Shown: piece by piece, positions 17,395 to 25,728 of the stretch
Layout of the letters: each line of letters starts with the position of its first letter
Numbering within the stretch: position 1 is the first letter of the stretch
The notes under the pieces: model-generated
Seen by the model: only the letters and a program-made list of their open reading frames with translations
Databases searched by the model: none
What the model was told of the DNA's origin: nothing
Assembly (NCBI RefSeq): GCF_900100165.1
Contig: NZ_FNEO01000001.1
Span: 1,674,001-1,738,000 of the forward strand
Reading direction: 5' to 3'
Length of the DNA stretch: 64,000 bases
From: Flavobacterium glycines
Lineage (GTDB): Bacteria > Bacteroidota > Bacteroidia > Flavobacteriales > Flavobacteriaceae
Position numbers and translations under genes: made by a program

Positions 17395-18360
17395 ATGACA
17401 AAAACAACATCTACTACAAAACTTCCTGAGGGACATCCCATTCGGGTGTATTTTCAGGAAAATGATCTGATTCATTCTCTTTTAGAAGAATTGTCGAATA
17501 CCATACCTGAAGAGGATTTTCAAAAATATACGAATGTTTTTAATCAGTTATCCACGATTGAAAAACGTTTTGCACGAAAAGAAAACCAACTTTTCCCCTT
17601 TTTAGAAAAGAAAAACTGGGTTGGTCCTTCGCAGGGAATGTGGTCATTTCATGATAATTTGAGAGATCAATTTCGTTTGATTCGTTATTATCTTAGGAAT
17701 CAAAATTTTGAAAAAGTAACTATCAATACCCCTTTTTTGGTGGATGGGATTTATCGGTTGATGCATGTTGAAGAAACGGTTTTATTTCCCAATGCGTTGG
17801 ACTTGCTTACTGAAGAAGACTGGATAAAAATGCGTGCCGGTGAAGAAGAAATAGGCTGGATGTTAACGCAAAATCCTGCGCCTTTTCCTCAAGAGGAATA
17901 CATTCATCCAAGTGAGTATTTTACACAGCGGGAGTTGCCTTTTTCGCTAGAAAACACTTCACATTATGACGAAGGTTATATGACTGTGGAGCAGGTGAAT
18001 TTACTTTTTAGAACAATGCCTTTGGATTTGACTTATGTGGATGAAAATGACAGAGTGATTTTTTACAATCGTGGAGAAGAGCGTGTTTTTCCCAGAAGTG
18101 CCGGAATCATTGGACGTGAAGTGAAATTTTGCCATCCGCCCAAAAGTGTGGGAACGGTTCTTAGAATCCTGGAAGAATTTCGAAAAGGAACCAAAAATGA
18201 ATCTTCTTTTTGGATCAATTACAAAGAACGTCTGATTTACATTCGCTATTTCGCTGTTCGTGATGCTGATAAAAATTACAAAGGAGTCATCGAAATGTCC
18301 CAGGATATTACCGATATAAAGAAAATTGAAGGCGAAAAACGATTGCTGGATTGGGAGTAG
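17395..18360 (+). CDS. hemerythrin-PAS protein (DUF438-like)
   Basis: 321 residues with two parts. A hemerythrin-like helical domain occupies about 12-150 (EGHPIRVYFQEND, SFHDNLRDQFRLI, LMHVEETVLFPNALD) and a C-terminal PAS domain about 205-310 (MPLDLTYVDENDRVIFYN, ends MSQDITDIKKIEG). This combination occurs in DUF438-type proteins of anaerobes and is thought to bind oxygen, NO or iron. No output domain follows, so it may signal through a partner or act as an NO buffer. It sits between norD and norE, and a nor-linked role is inferred from position. Confidence 0.8.
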   Translation: MTKTTSTTKLPEGHPIRVYFQENDLIHSLLEELSNTIPEEDFQKYTNVFNQLSTIEKRFARKENQLFPFLEKKNWVGPSQGMWSFHDNLRDQFRLIRYYLRNQNFEKVTINTPFLVDGIYRLMHVEETVLFPNALDLLTEEDWIKMRAGEEEIGWMLTQNPAPFPQEEYIHPSEYFTQRELPFSLENTSHYDEGYMTVEQVNLLFRTMPLDLTYVDENDRVIFYNRGEERVFPRSAGIIGREVKFCHPPKSVGTVLRILEEFRKGTKNESSFWINYKERLIYIRYFAVRDADKNYKGVIEMSQDITDIKKIEGEKRLLDWE

Positions 18361-18471
18361 GTTTGATTTAAGAATTTAGAATTTAGATTTTTTTTCCATG
18401 ATTGTATGACTTTCATTTATGGCATTTTACAATCTAAAATCACAAATCTGCAATCTAAAATTATTACATAT

Positions 18472-19053
18472 ATGGAAATACTAAAAATCAATTATAAAAA
18501 TATTTATTATCCGCCGGGAGGTATTCTGATGTGGATTATTATTTTTTTGGAACTGATTACTTTCGGGATGGCAATGGTTGCATTGGTTTTTTACGGAAGT
18601 GAACAAACAGAATTATTCCATCAATCAAGATTACAACTCAATACTACTTTTGGAGCCATAAATACTGTTTTTCTGTTGTCAAGTGGTTTTTTTATGGCCA
18701 ATGCGGTGCAGCAATTCAAAGAGAAAAACATTCAAAAATCATCGTTTTATTTTAAACTGACCATGCTGGGCGGCATATTGTTTTTAATCCTAAAAAGTCT
18801 GGAATATTACCATAAAATAGAGTCAGGAATTTCATTGGATACCAATATGTTTTTCACTTTTTATTGGTTGTTAACGGGATTTCATTTGATCCATGTTATT
18901 ATTGGTTTGGTTATTTTAATCTGGACGAATTGCGGAATGACAAAGCAAAATTCGGATACTCAAATTGAAGATGTGGAAGCCTGTGCTGCTTTTTGGCACA
19001 TGTGCGATTTGATCTGGTTGTTGTTATTTCCAATTCTCTATTTAATTTTTTAG
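18472..19053 (+). CDS. norE: NorE-like cytochrome c oxidase subunit III family protein
   Basis: 193 residues with about five membrane spans and the subunit III signature of a helix pair around TGFHLIHVIIGLVILIW (near residue 145) and EACAAFWHMCDLIWLLLFPILY at the end. NorE accompanies cNor and helps it reach full activity (family knowledge). I chose the ATG at 18472 (MEILKINYKN) over an earlier in-frame ATG at 18406, whose extra 22 residues come from AT-rich repeat-like spacer. norF follows 3 bases after the stop. Confidence 0.85.
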   Translation: MEILKINYKNIYYPPGGILMWIIIFLELITFGMAMVALVFYGSEQTELFHQSRLQLNTTFGAINTVFLLSSGFFMANAVQQFKEKNIQKSSFYFKLTMLGGILFLILKSLEYYHKIESGISLDTNMFFTFYWLLTGFHLIHVIIGLVILIWTNCGMTKQNSDTQIEDVEACAAFWHMCDLIWLLLFPILYLIF

Positions 19054-19056
19054 CAA

Positions 19057-19299
19057 ATGAAAAAATCACTAGTATTTACATATGGATTATTGATTGTACT
19101 GACTTTGGTTACTGCTTTAATTTCAAATGCTGACCTTTTTTCGGATGATATAATCCTTTTAATCCTGTTTTTTTCTTCTATAAAATTTCTTTTAGTTGCT
19201 TTCCAATTTATGGAACTTAAGAAGGCAAATCCGTTTTGGAAATATAGTTTAAGTCTGGTTTTAGGAGTCTTGGTTTTAGTTATTTTTTTGATGAAATAA
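19057..19299 (+). CDS. norF: NorF-like small membrane protein (subunit IV type)
   Basis: 80 residues with three hydrophobic helices (about 6-24, 32-50 and 60-78), joined by LFSDD and FMELKKANPFWK. The FMELK-A-PFWK pattern is typical of prokaryotic cytochrome c oxidase subunit IV / NorF proteins. It starts 3 bases after norE, so the two are translated together as a NorE-NorF accessory pair. The role in NO reductase assembly or stability is taken from the family. Confidence 0.8.
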   Translation: MKKSLVFTYGLLIVLTLVTALISNADLFSDDIILLILFFSSIKFLLVAFQFMELKKANPFWKYSLSLVLGVLVLVIFLMK

Positions 19300-19321
19300 A
19301 TTAGAATAAAAAGTACAAACA

Positions 19322-19364
19322 TGACAAATATCATAATAAAGGATGTTTTTGTCTTTTATATTTG
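19322..19364 (+). promoter_or_regulatory. nirK promoter with FNR/NnrR-like operator
   Basis: TGAC-AAAT-ATCA (19322-19333, one base off TGAT-N4-ATCA) is followed by a perfect -7 box TATATTTG (19357-19364). The distance from site centre to box end is 36.5 bases, the same as before norC and narK1. Confidence 0.75.
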
Positions 19365-19400
19365 TAGTACAAATCAAGATAAATTTAACACCAGATAACT

Positions 19401-20888
19401 ATGAAACCCAAACTAAATTTAAAGAAACAAAGCATCAGAATTGTCGTAGCAATTGCAATGGCTTTTGGTTTGTTTTCTTGTGCCAAAAAAGAAGACAAAG
19501 ATGCTCAGTATTATCAGGACATCAAAGTCGAAGGTCAAAAAGAAGCCGAGCTTACCGCACCACCATTGGTTCCTAAACCGGTGGGAGACCGACCGGCGAT
19601 GAAACTGATAGTCAATATGGAAATCAAAGAACAGGAAGGCGAAATGGCCGATGGGGTAAAATATACGTATTGGACTTTTGGAGGATCTGTTCCGGGGAAT
19701 TTTATCAGAACGAGAGTGGGTGACGAAGTCGAATTTCACTTAAAAAACCATCCTGATAACAAAATGCCGCACAACATCGATTTGCATGCGGTGACCGGAC
19801 CGGGTGGAGGAGCAACTTCTTCTTTGGTAGCGCCGGGACACGAAAAAGTATTCAATTTTAAGACGATAAATCCGGGCTTGTATGTGTATCACTGTGCCAC
19901 AGCGCCTGTTGGGATGCACATAGCTAACGGAATGTATGGTTTGATTTTGGTCGAGCCTGAAGGAGGATTACCGCCAGTAGATAGAGAATACTACGTGATG
20001 CAAGGGGATTTTTATACCAAAGGAAGTTATGGCGAACAAGGAAACCAACCCTTTGACATGAATAAAGCCATTAAAGAAGATCCTGATTATGTAGTGTTTA
20101 ACGGAAAAGTTGGTTCTATTGCCGGAGACAAAGCCATCACGGCCAAAGTAGGAGAAACGGTTCGTATTTTTATGGGTAATGGAGGACCGAACCTGGTTTC
20201 TTCATTCCATGTTATCGGAGAAATCTTTGATAAAGTACATATAGAAGGCGGAGAAATGATTAATAAAAATGTACAGACTACTTTGATTCCTGCCGGTGGT
20301 TCTGCCATAGTTGAGTTCAAAGTGGATGTTCCGGGAACTTTTATCCTGGTTGATCACTCTATTTTCAGGGCATTCAACAAAGGAGCTTTGGGAATGCTAA
20401 AAGTGGAAGGCGATGAGAATAAAAAAGTGTACTCAGGAACAACTCAGGAAGGAATTTATTTGCCGGAAGGCGGAACAATACAAAACATGCCAAAAGAAAA
20501 TGGTACTGCGAAAAGCGTTGTGGCTAAAACTGTTCCGGAGCAAATTAAATCAGGTAAAGAATTGTACGGAAGAACCTGTTTTGCCTGCCATCAGCCAAGT
20601 GGGCAAGGAATTCCAAATGCTTTCCCGCCATTGGTTAAATCTGATTTCCTAAATGCTAATCCTGATCGTGCAATCAATGCTGTATTACACGGATTGAGCG
20701 GAGAAATTACCGTAAATGGCAAGAAATTCAATAACGTTATGACCAGTCAAAATTTGACCGATGACGAAGTAGCTGATGTTTTGACTTATGTGTATAACAG
20801 TTGGGGCAATAATAAAACAGTAATTACCCCGGCAAGAGTAAAAGCAATCAGAGCGAAACCGGCTCCAAAAGCTGTAGCTACGCACTAA
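19401..20888 (+). CDS. nirK: copper nitrite reductase fused to cytochrome c
   Basis: Reduces nitrite to NO outside the cytoplasm. 495 residues. A lipoprotein signal ends GLFSC with lipid Cys27. Two cupredoxin domains (about 65-340) carry type 1 copper ligands His124, Cys165, His173 and Met178 and type 2 ligands His129, His164 and His319. The catalytic pair is Asp127 and His270 (SSFHVIGE). A C-terminal cytochrome c domain (about 380-475) has Cys393-x2-Cys396-His397 (RTCFACHQ). The tethered heme should deliver electrons to the type 1 copper. The next gene is a free copy of the same cytochrome domain. Confidence 0.97.
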   Translation: MKPKLNLKKQSIRIVVAIAMAFGLFSCAKKEDKDAQYYQDIKVEGQKEAELTAPPLVPKPVGDRPAMKLIVNMEIKEQEGEMADGVKYTYWTFGGSVPGNFIRTRVGDEVEFHLKNHPDNKMPHNIDLHAVTGPGGGATSSLVAPGHEKVFNFKTINPGLYVYHCATAPVGMHIANGMYGLILVEPEGGLPPVDREYYVMQGDFYTKGSYGEQGNQPFDMNKAIKEDPDYVVFNGKVGSIAGDKAITAKVGETVRIFMGNGGPNLVSSFHVIGEIFDKVHIEGGEMINKNVQTTLIPAGGSAIVEFKVDVPGTFILVDHSIFRAFNKGALGMLKVEGDENKKVYSGTTQEGIYLPEGGTIQNMPKENGTAKSVVAKTVPEQIKSGKELYGRTCFACHQPSGQGIPNAFPPLVKSDFLNANPDRAINAVLHGLSGEITVNGKKFNNVMTSQNLTDDEVADVLTYVYNSWGNNKTVITPARVKAIRAKPAPKAVATH

Positions 20889-20929
20889 TAGAGTAACAAA
20901 TTTCAATTTAAAATTTAAAAATAAGAGTA

Positions 20930-21304
20930 ATGAAAAAGTATGTTTTTGCAATAGCAATGATAGGGTTTAGTTTTTATGGTTTCAGTCAAAATGCTGCCAA
21001 AGGAAAAGGAATATATGATAAAGTTTGTATCACCTGTCATCAGTCTACAGGATTGGGAATTCCGGGAGCTTTTCCTCCATTGGCCAAGTCGGATTTCCTG
21101 AATAAAGATGTCAATCGAGCTATAAAAGGAGTGGTGAAAGGTTTGAACGGTCCTATTACGGTAAATGGGAAAAAGTTCAACGGAGCCATGCCTGCACAAC
21201 CCTTGAGCGATCAACAACTGGCTGATGCACTTACTTATGTGTATTCAAGTTGGGGAAATAGTAAAAAAGTGATTACTCCGGCAATGGTTAAAGCCCAAAG
21301 ATAA
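20930..21304 (+). CDS. cytochrome c, paralogue of the NirK C-terminal domain
   Basis: 124 residues with a signal peptide ending GFSQ and heme site Cys33-x2-Cys36-His37 (VCITCHQSTGLGIPGAFPPL). The whole mature part aligns with the cytochrome tail of NirK next door: both have [28 protein letters not shown]-type segments and the end VITPA-VKA. It arose by domain duplication and is probably an electron donor to NirK or NorC, in the periplasm. The gene lies 41 bases after nirK. Confidence 0.9.
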   Translation: MKKYVFAIAMIGFSFYGFSQNAAKGKGIYDKVCITCHQSTGLGIPGAFPPLAKSDFLNKDVNRAIKGVVKGLNGPITVNGKKFNGAMPAQPLSDQQLADALTYVYSSWGNSKKVITPAMVKAQR

Positions 21305-21331
21305 TTAAGAATTGATCAAAAAGAGTATTAA

Positions 21332-22132
21332 ATGTTTCTGCAAAAAAAAATATCAGTCTTTTTAGCTTTGTTTACGGCTACTCTTTTTGGTCAGCAAGAA
21401 AAAATGGTACCCATAAAAGAAGGGAGTTTTGTCCCTCTTTATGGGGCTACCAATAAAAAACCGGTTAAAGTAGCTTCTTTTGAAATCGATGTGTTTCCTG
21501 TAACCAATGCGCAATATTTGGCTTTTCTAAAAAAATATCCTGAATACAGCCGTTCTAAAATGAAAGGAATCTTTGCTGATAAAAGCTATTTATCACATTG
21601 GCAGAGTGATTTTGATTATGGTACAAATAATTTGAGTAATGCTCCCGTAACCAATGTTTCCTGGTTTGCTGCAAAAAAATATTGTGAATGTCAGGGAAAA
21701 CGTTTGCCTGCCATGGACGAATGGGAATATGTAGCAATGGCAGACGAAAAACGAATCGATGCCAGAACCAAAGAAGCTTTCAACAAATACATCATGTCCT
21801 GGTATGAAAAACCAAAAACTTATGCTAATCCGATAGGGCAGACTTTTAAAAATTATTGGGGTGTTTACGATATGCACGGATTGGTTTGGGAATGGACGGC
21901 CGATTTCAACAGTATTTTTCTTTCCGGAGAATCCAGAAAAGATAAGGATACCGATAAGAATTTATTTTGCGGAAGCGGTTCGGTTAATGCTACCGATTTA
22001 ATGAATTATGCTGCCTTTATGCGCTATGCTTTCAGAGGCAGTTTGAAAGCGCGATACACTACAAGAAATCTTGGATTTCGTTGTGCTAAAGATAAAGTTG
22101 CTCTTGTAAAAACCTTTCAAAATCTAAGATGA
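21332..22132 (+). CDS. nirV: NirV-like formylglycine-generating-enzyme fold protein
   Basis: 266 residues with a signal peptide ending FGQ and an FGE-sulfatase (SUMF1) fold: FPVTNAQYLAFL, APVTNVSWFAAKKYCECQGKRLP, DEWEYVA, MHGLVWEWTADF and the end TTRNLGFRCAK. Proteins of this fold next to nirK in other denitrifiers are called NirV, and their function remains unsettled. It lies 27 bases after the cytochrome gene. Its stop overlaps the start of the SCO gene (ATGA), so translation is coupled. That coupling suggests a role in copper-site maturation of NirK (inference). Confidence 0.8.
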   Translation: MFLQKKISVFLALFTATLFGQQEKMVPIKEGSFVPLYGATNKKPVKVASFEIDVFPVTNAQYLAFLKKYPEYSRSKMKGIFADKSYLSHWQSDFDYGTNNLSNAPVTNVSWFAAKKYCECQGKRLPAMDEWEYVAMADEKRIDARTKEAFNKYIMSWYEKPKTYANPIGQTFKNYWGVYDMHGLVWEWTADFNSIFLSGESRKDKDTDKNLFCGSGSVNATDLMNYAAFMRYAFRGSLKARYTTRNLGFRCAKDKVALVKTFQNLR

Positions 22133-22767
22133 TGAAATCAAAAATAGAATGCCAGAAAATAAAAAAAGGAATCCTTAGCCTGTTTTTTTTAGGAATATTT
22201 GCGTTGGCAGTAACATTACAATCCTGTAACCAAAAAGTAAAAGCTGCTGAAAAAGACAAAGCGATTTCTGATTTATCTATTTATAATCTTCCTTCAAAAT
22301 GGACGAATCAAAACGGACAAAATATCGAAATGAAAGATATGAAAGGAAAAGTTTTGGTGATGGTGATGATTTACACTTCCTGCAAAGCAGCTTGTCCCCG
22401 TTTGGTTGCTGATATGCGAAATATCGAAAAACGTTTGCCGGAAAATATCAAAGACAAGGTGAAAATGGTTTTAGTGAGTATTGACCCGGAAACAGACACA
22501 CCTAAACGTCTCAAAGCTTTTGCTATCGAAAATAAAATGAATAGTAATCAATGGGTTTTCCTACGTTCTACTGAAGAAAATACCAGAGAGTTTGCAGCAG
22601 TTTTGGCAGTAAATTATAAAAAAGTTTCACCAATGGATTTTTCTCATTCTAATATCATAAGCGTATTCAATGCCGATGGAGAACTGACTTATCAGCAAGA
22701 AGGTTTGGGTGTTAACTCCGACCCAACAATTGCTAAAATCAAAGAAGAAGCTCAAAAAATAAATTAA
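22129..22767 (+). CDS. SCO-family copper-handling thioredoxin-like lipoprotein
   Basis: 212 residues. Lipoprotein signal with lipobox QSC (Cys33), then a thioredoxin fold carrying the SCO copper site Cys85-x3-Cys89 (TSCKAACP) and the distant His173 (DFSHSN). SCO proteins deliver copper to, or keep thiols reduced in, copper oxidases. Here the gene overlaps nirV by four bases and follows nirK, so delivery of copper to NirK is the natural inference. The 120-residue central region matches SCO1/SenC (VLVSIDPETDTPKRLKAF). Confidence 0.9.
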   Translation: MMKSKIECQKIKKGILSLFFLGIFALAVTLQSCNQKVKAAEKDKAISDLSIYNLPSKWTNQNGQNIEMKDMKGKVLVMVMIYTSCKAACPRLVADMRNIEKRLPENIKDKVKMVLVSIDPETDTPKRLKAFAIENKMNSNQWVFLRSTEENTREFAAVLAVNYKKVSPMDFSHSNIISVFNADGELTYQQEGLGVNSDPTIAKIKEEAQKIN

Positions 22768-22769
22768 AT

Positions 22770-24032
22770 ATGAAAGCACTAAAAATAATCGGTTTATCAT
22801 TCATAGCAATGATAAGTCTGGGAACTCATGCACAGGAATTGGATGCCAATTTACAATTCAGACCCCGTTATGAATATCGAAACGGATTTAAAAGCCCTAT
22901 TTCAAACGGAGAAGATGCGACTTCATTTGTTTCACAACGTTCCCGTTTGAATTTTAATTTCAAACAGGAAAAATTAAAAGCCAAACTGACTTTACAGAAC
23001 ATCCGAAGCTGGGGTGATGTTAGCACAACTGCTACCGCAGATAAAAATGGAGTGGCTGTTTTTGAAGCCTGGGCACAATATGATTTTAGTCCTAATTGGA
23101 GTGCCCGCTTTGGACGTCAGGTGATTTCGTATGATAATCAGCGTATTTTGGGTGAAATCGATTGGATACAACAAGGACAAAGCCATGATGCTGCCGTGTT
23201 TTCTTTTCATCCAAAAAATCATCAACTGGATTTAGGTTTTGCCATGAATGCCAATGCTGAAAATTTAGTTGCTCCCAAAACGCCTTATACTACTAATTAT
23301 AAATCGATGCAATATGCCTGGTATCATACGCAATTTGGTAAAATAAATACAAGTCTTTTATTGCTGAATACGGGGTATGAATTTGAAAAATCGGTTGGGA
23401 ATTTAGAAGTCGATTACAAACAAACTTTTGGAACCTATCTTGTTTTTAAAGATAAGAAATGGGATAGCAATTTAGGTTTGTACGGACAAACAGGAAAAAG
23501 TTTTAATAATAATGTTAGTGCCTGGTATGCCGGAGCTAATTTAGGATATGCCTTAACTGATGCTTTTAAAGCCAGTTTAGGATATGAATTCCTCTCAGGA
23601 AAAGATCAGGACAATACGAGTTTGACTGTCAAATCATTCAGTCCTATTTTTGGAACCAATCACGCTTTTAATGGCTTTATGGATTATTTCTATGTGGGCA
23701 ATCATCAAAATAGTGTGGGGTTGCAGGATGCCTTTTTGAAATTAAATTATTCTCTTAAGAAATGGCAGTTTACCTTAACTCCCCATGTATTTAATGCGCC
23801 CAATACAGTTCTAAATGCTTCTAATGAAAAAATGGACAACTATTTAGGGACAGAAATTGATTTTACTTTGGGCTACGCTGTTCAAAAAGACATTATGGTT
23901 TCCGCCGGATATTCTCAGATGTTTGCTTCTGCAACTTTAGAAAGACTTAAAAATGTAACTGATGCAGCAAATACTAACAATTGGGCTTGGCTTATGATTT
24001 CGTTTAATCCTAAACTATTTTCATTAAAATAA
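22770..24032 (+). CDS. outer-membrane beta-barrel protein (alginate-export/porin type)
   Basis: 420 residues: signal peptide ending THAQE, then alternating amphipathic strands with many aromatic girdle residues and a C-terminal Phe-rich strand (WLMISFNPKLFSLK). The pattern RPRYEYRNGF, SQRSRLNFNF and ARFGRQVISYDNQRILGE is that of the alginate_exp porin family. It starts 2 bases after the SCO gene and ends at a strong terminator, so it closes the nirK operon. It may let nitrite, copper or another small anion cross the outer membrane; the substrate is unknown. Confidence 0.75.
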   Translation: MKALKIIGLSFIAMISLGTHAQELDANLQFRPRYEYRNGFKSPISNGEDATSFVSQRSRLNFNFKQEKLKAKLTLQNIRSWGDVSTTATADKNGVAVFEAWAQYDFSPNWSARFGRQVISYDNQRILGEIDWIQQGQSHDAAVFSFHPKNHQLDLGFAMNANAENLVAPKTPYTTNYKSMQYAWYHTQFGKINTSLLLLNTGYEFEKSVGNLEVDYKQTFGTYLVFKDKKWDSNLGLYGQTGKSFNNNVSAWYAGANLGYALTDAFKASLGYEFLSGKDQDNTSLTVKSFSPIFGTNHAFNGFMDYFYVGNHQNSVGLQDAFLKLNYSLKKWQFTLTPHVFNAPNTVLNASNEKMDNYLGTEIDFTLGYAVQKDIMVSAGYSQMFASATLERLKNVTDAANTNNWAWLMISFNPKLFSLK

Positions 24033-24058
24033 AGTCTATTAATTCATTTTTTTTTAAG

Positions 24059-24100
24059 AACCTCTATAGGAAAGCTTTAAGCTTTTAATAGAGGTTTTTT
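24059..24100 (+). terminator. intrinsic terminator of the nirK operon
   Basis: AACCTCTAT (24059-24067) pairs with ATAGAGGTT (24088-24096), with an inner AAAGCTT/AGCTTTT pairing, followed by a T-run. It separates the nirK operon from the narK1 promoter. Confidence 0.85.
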
Positions 24101-24158
24101 GTGTTTAAAAATAAATTATATTTGAGTTAGTTGAATTTAGTAAGAATATAAAAGTTGC

Positions 24159-24201
24159 TGATATTTATCATATTTATAGATAAAGGACTATTTTATCTTT
24201 A
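24159..24201 (+). promoter_or_regulatory. narK1 promoter with FNR/NnrR-like operator
   Basis: TGAT-ATTT-ATCA (24159-24170) is followed by the -7-like box TATCTTTA (24194-24201). Centre-to-box-end distance is 36.5 bases, identical to norC and nirK, and places the site at about -41.5 from the likely start of transcription. Confidence 0.75.
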
Positions 24202-24225
24202 CATCATAATTAATTCAGGGAATTT

Positions 24226-25701
24226 ATGAGCAATTTATCACAGTCACATCGTATTTTATTTTTGAATACACTGGCATTTACAATCAGTTTTGCCTGTTGG
24301 ACTTTAAACGGTGTTTTAGTTACTTTTTTAGTAGATAGAGGAATTTTCAATTGGTCGGTTGTTGAGGTAGGATGGTTGTTAGGATTGCCTATTTTATCGG
24401 GAGCTATTTTTCGTTTACCAATTGGAATTTTAACCGATAAATACGGTGGTAAAAAAGTATTCTCGACTTTGTTATTACTTTGTTCTATTCCATTGTTTTT
24501 ATTGCCATTTGCTGGTTCATTTTGGGAATTTGCCATATTGAGTTTTTTGTTTGGATTAGTAGGGACCAGTTTTGCTGTTGGAGTAGGTTACACTTCAGTT
24601 TGGTACCCTAAAGAATGGCAGGGGAGAGCCTTGGGGATTTTCGGAATGGGAAATGCAGGTGCTGCGGTAACTACGTTTTTTGCACCAAGCTTATTAAATT
24701 TTTTATCAGAAACAGATGCTGAGAACGGCTGGAAAATGCTTCCTGTGATTTACGGAGTGGTATTGGTAGTAATTGGATTATTGTTTGTGTTTTTTGCCAA
24801 AAATAAAAAAGCAGCAACAGTAGCCCGATCAACTTCGGAGTTATTGGCTCCTTTAAAAAATGTACGTGTTTGGCGATTTGGAGCTTATTATTTCTTAGTC
24901 TTTGGATGTTTTGTGGCTTATTCACAATGGTTGTTGCCTAATTTTATGAATGTGTATCACACGACTCTTGTTATGGGAGGAATGTTTGCTACGATGTTTA
25001 GTTTACCATCAGGAATTATCAGAGCTTTTGGAGGTTATTTGTCTGATAAATTCGGAGCTAGAACAGTTATGTATTGGGTTTTAGGTTCTTCGATAGCCAT
25101 TAGTTTTTTATTGATATTTCCTAAAATGGAAGTTTTTACTACCGGTCCCGGAGTTTTAGCCACAAATAATGGAGTGGTTACCCAAATATCAGCTTCTGAA
25201 ATTAAAGTGGGAGAAAAAAAATATAATGTTAATGCAAAATCAACAATTACTTCATCTGATTCGGATATTTTGCCTGTTCGAAATTCATGGCAGGAAATCG
25301 TAGTCAAACAAAATCAGGAAGTCAAAAAGAAAGAACTTTTGGCTGAAGGAATTACCCAAATAAAGTTTAATGCCAATATGTGGATTTATCTTGTATTGGT
25401 AGTTTTAATCGGGATTTCCTGGGGAATTGGTAAAGCAGCCGTTTTCAAACACATTCCGGAATATTTCCCTAATGAGGTGGGAGTTGTAGGAGGAATGGTG
25501 GGATTAATAGGCGGTTTAGGCGGATTTATAGGTCCAATATTATTTGGATACTTATTGAATGCAACGGGTTTATGGACGAGTTCCTGGATATTTATCTTCC
25601 TGATTTCTGTGGGCTGTTTATTATGGATGCACCGAACCATTATTAACATTATGAGAGAAAAGATGCCTCAGTTTACAAAAGGAATTGAGCGCAACCAATA
25701 A
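24226..25701 (+). CDS. narK: nitrate/nitrite transporter, NarK family (NarK1)
   Basis: 491 residues, twelve membrane spans, major facilitator family of nitrate-nitrite porters. Seen: the TM2 region with GAIFRLPIGILTDKYGGKK (conserved substrate Arg63), FAVGVGYTSVWYPKEWQGRALGI and GMGNAGAAVTTFFAP, both NNP signatures. An unusual soluble insertion of about 85 residues (299-384) sits between spans 9 and 10 on the periplasmic side. Part of it (WQEIVVKQNQEVKKKELLAEG) resembles a barrel-sandwich turn. It has its own FNR-like promoter, and narK2 follows 27 bases later. Expected role: nitrate uptake or nitrate/nitrite exchange. Confidence 0.93.
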   Translation: MSNLSQSHRILFLNTLAFTISFACWTLNGVLVTFLVDRGIFNWSVVEVGWLLGLPILSGAIFRLPIGILTDKYGGKKVFSTLLLLCSIPLFLLPFAGSFWEFAILSFLFGLVGTSFAVGVGYTSVWYPKEWQGRALGIFGMGNAGAAVTTFFAPSLLNFLSETDAENGWKMLPVIYGVVLVVIGLLFVFFAKNKKAATVARSTSELLAPLKNVRVWRFGAYYFLVFGCFVAYSQWLLPNFMNVYHTTLVMGGMFATMFSLPSGIIRAFGGYLSDKFGARTVMYWVLGSSIAISFLLIFPKMEVFTTGPGVLATNNGVVTQISASEIKVGEKKYNVNAKSTITSSDSDILPVRNSWQEIVVKQNQEVKKKELLAEGITQIKFNANMWIYLVLVVLIGISWGIGKAAVFKHIPEYFPNEVGVVGGMVGLIGGLGGFIGPILFGYLLNATGLWTSSWIFIFLISVGCLLWMHRTIINIMREKMPQFTKGIERNQ

Positions 25702-25728
25702 AATATAATAATTTTAAAAAATAATATT

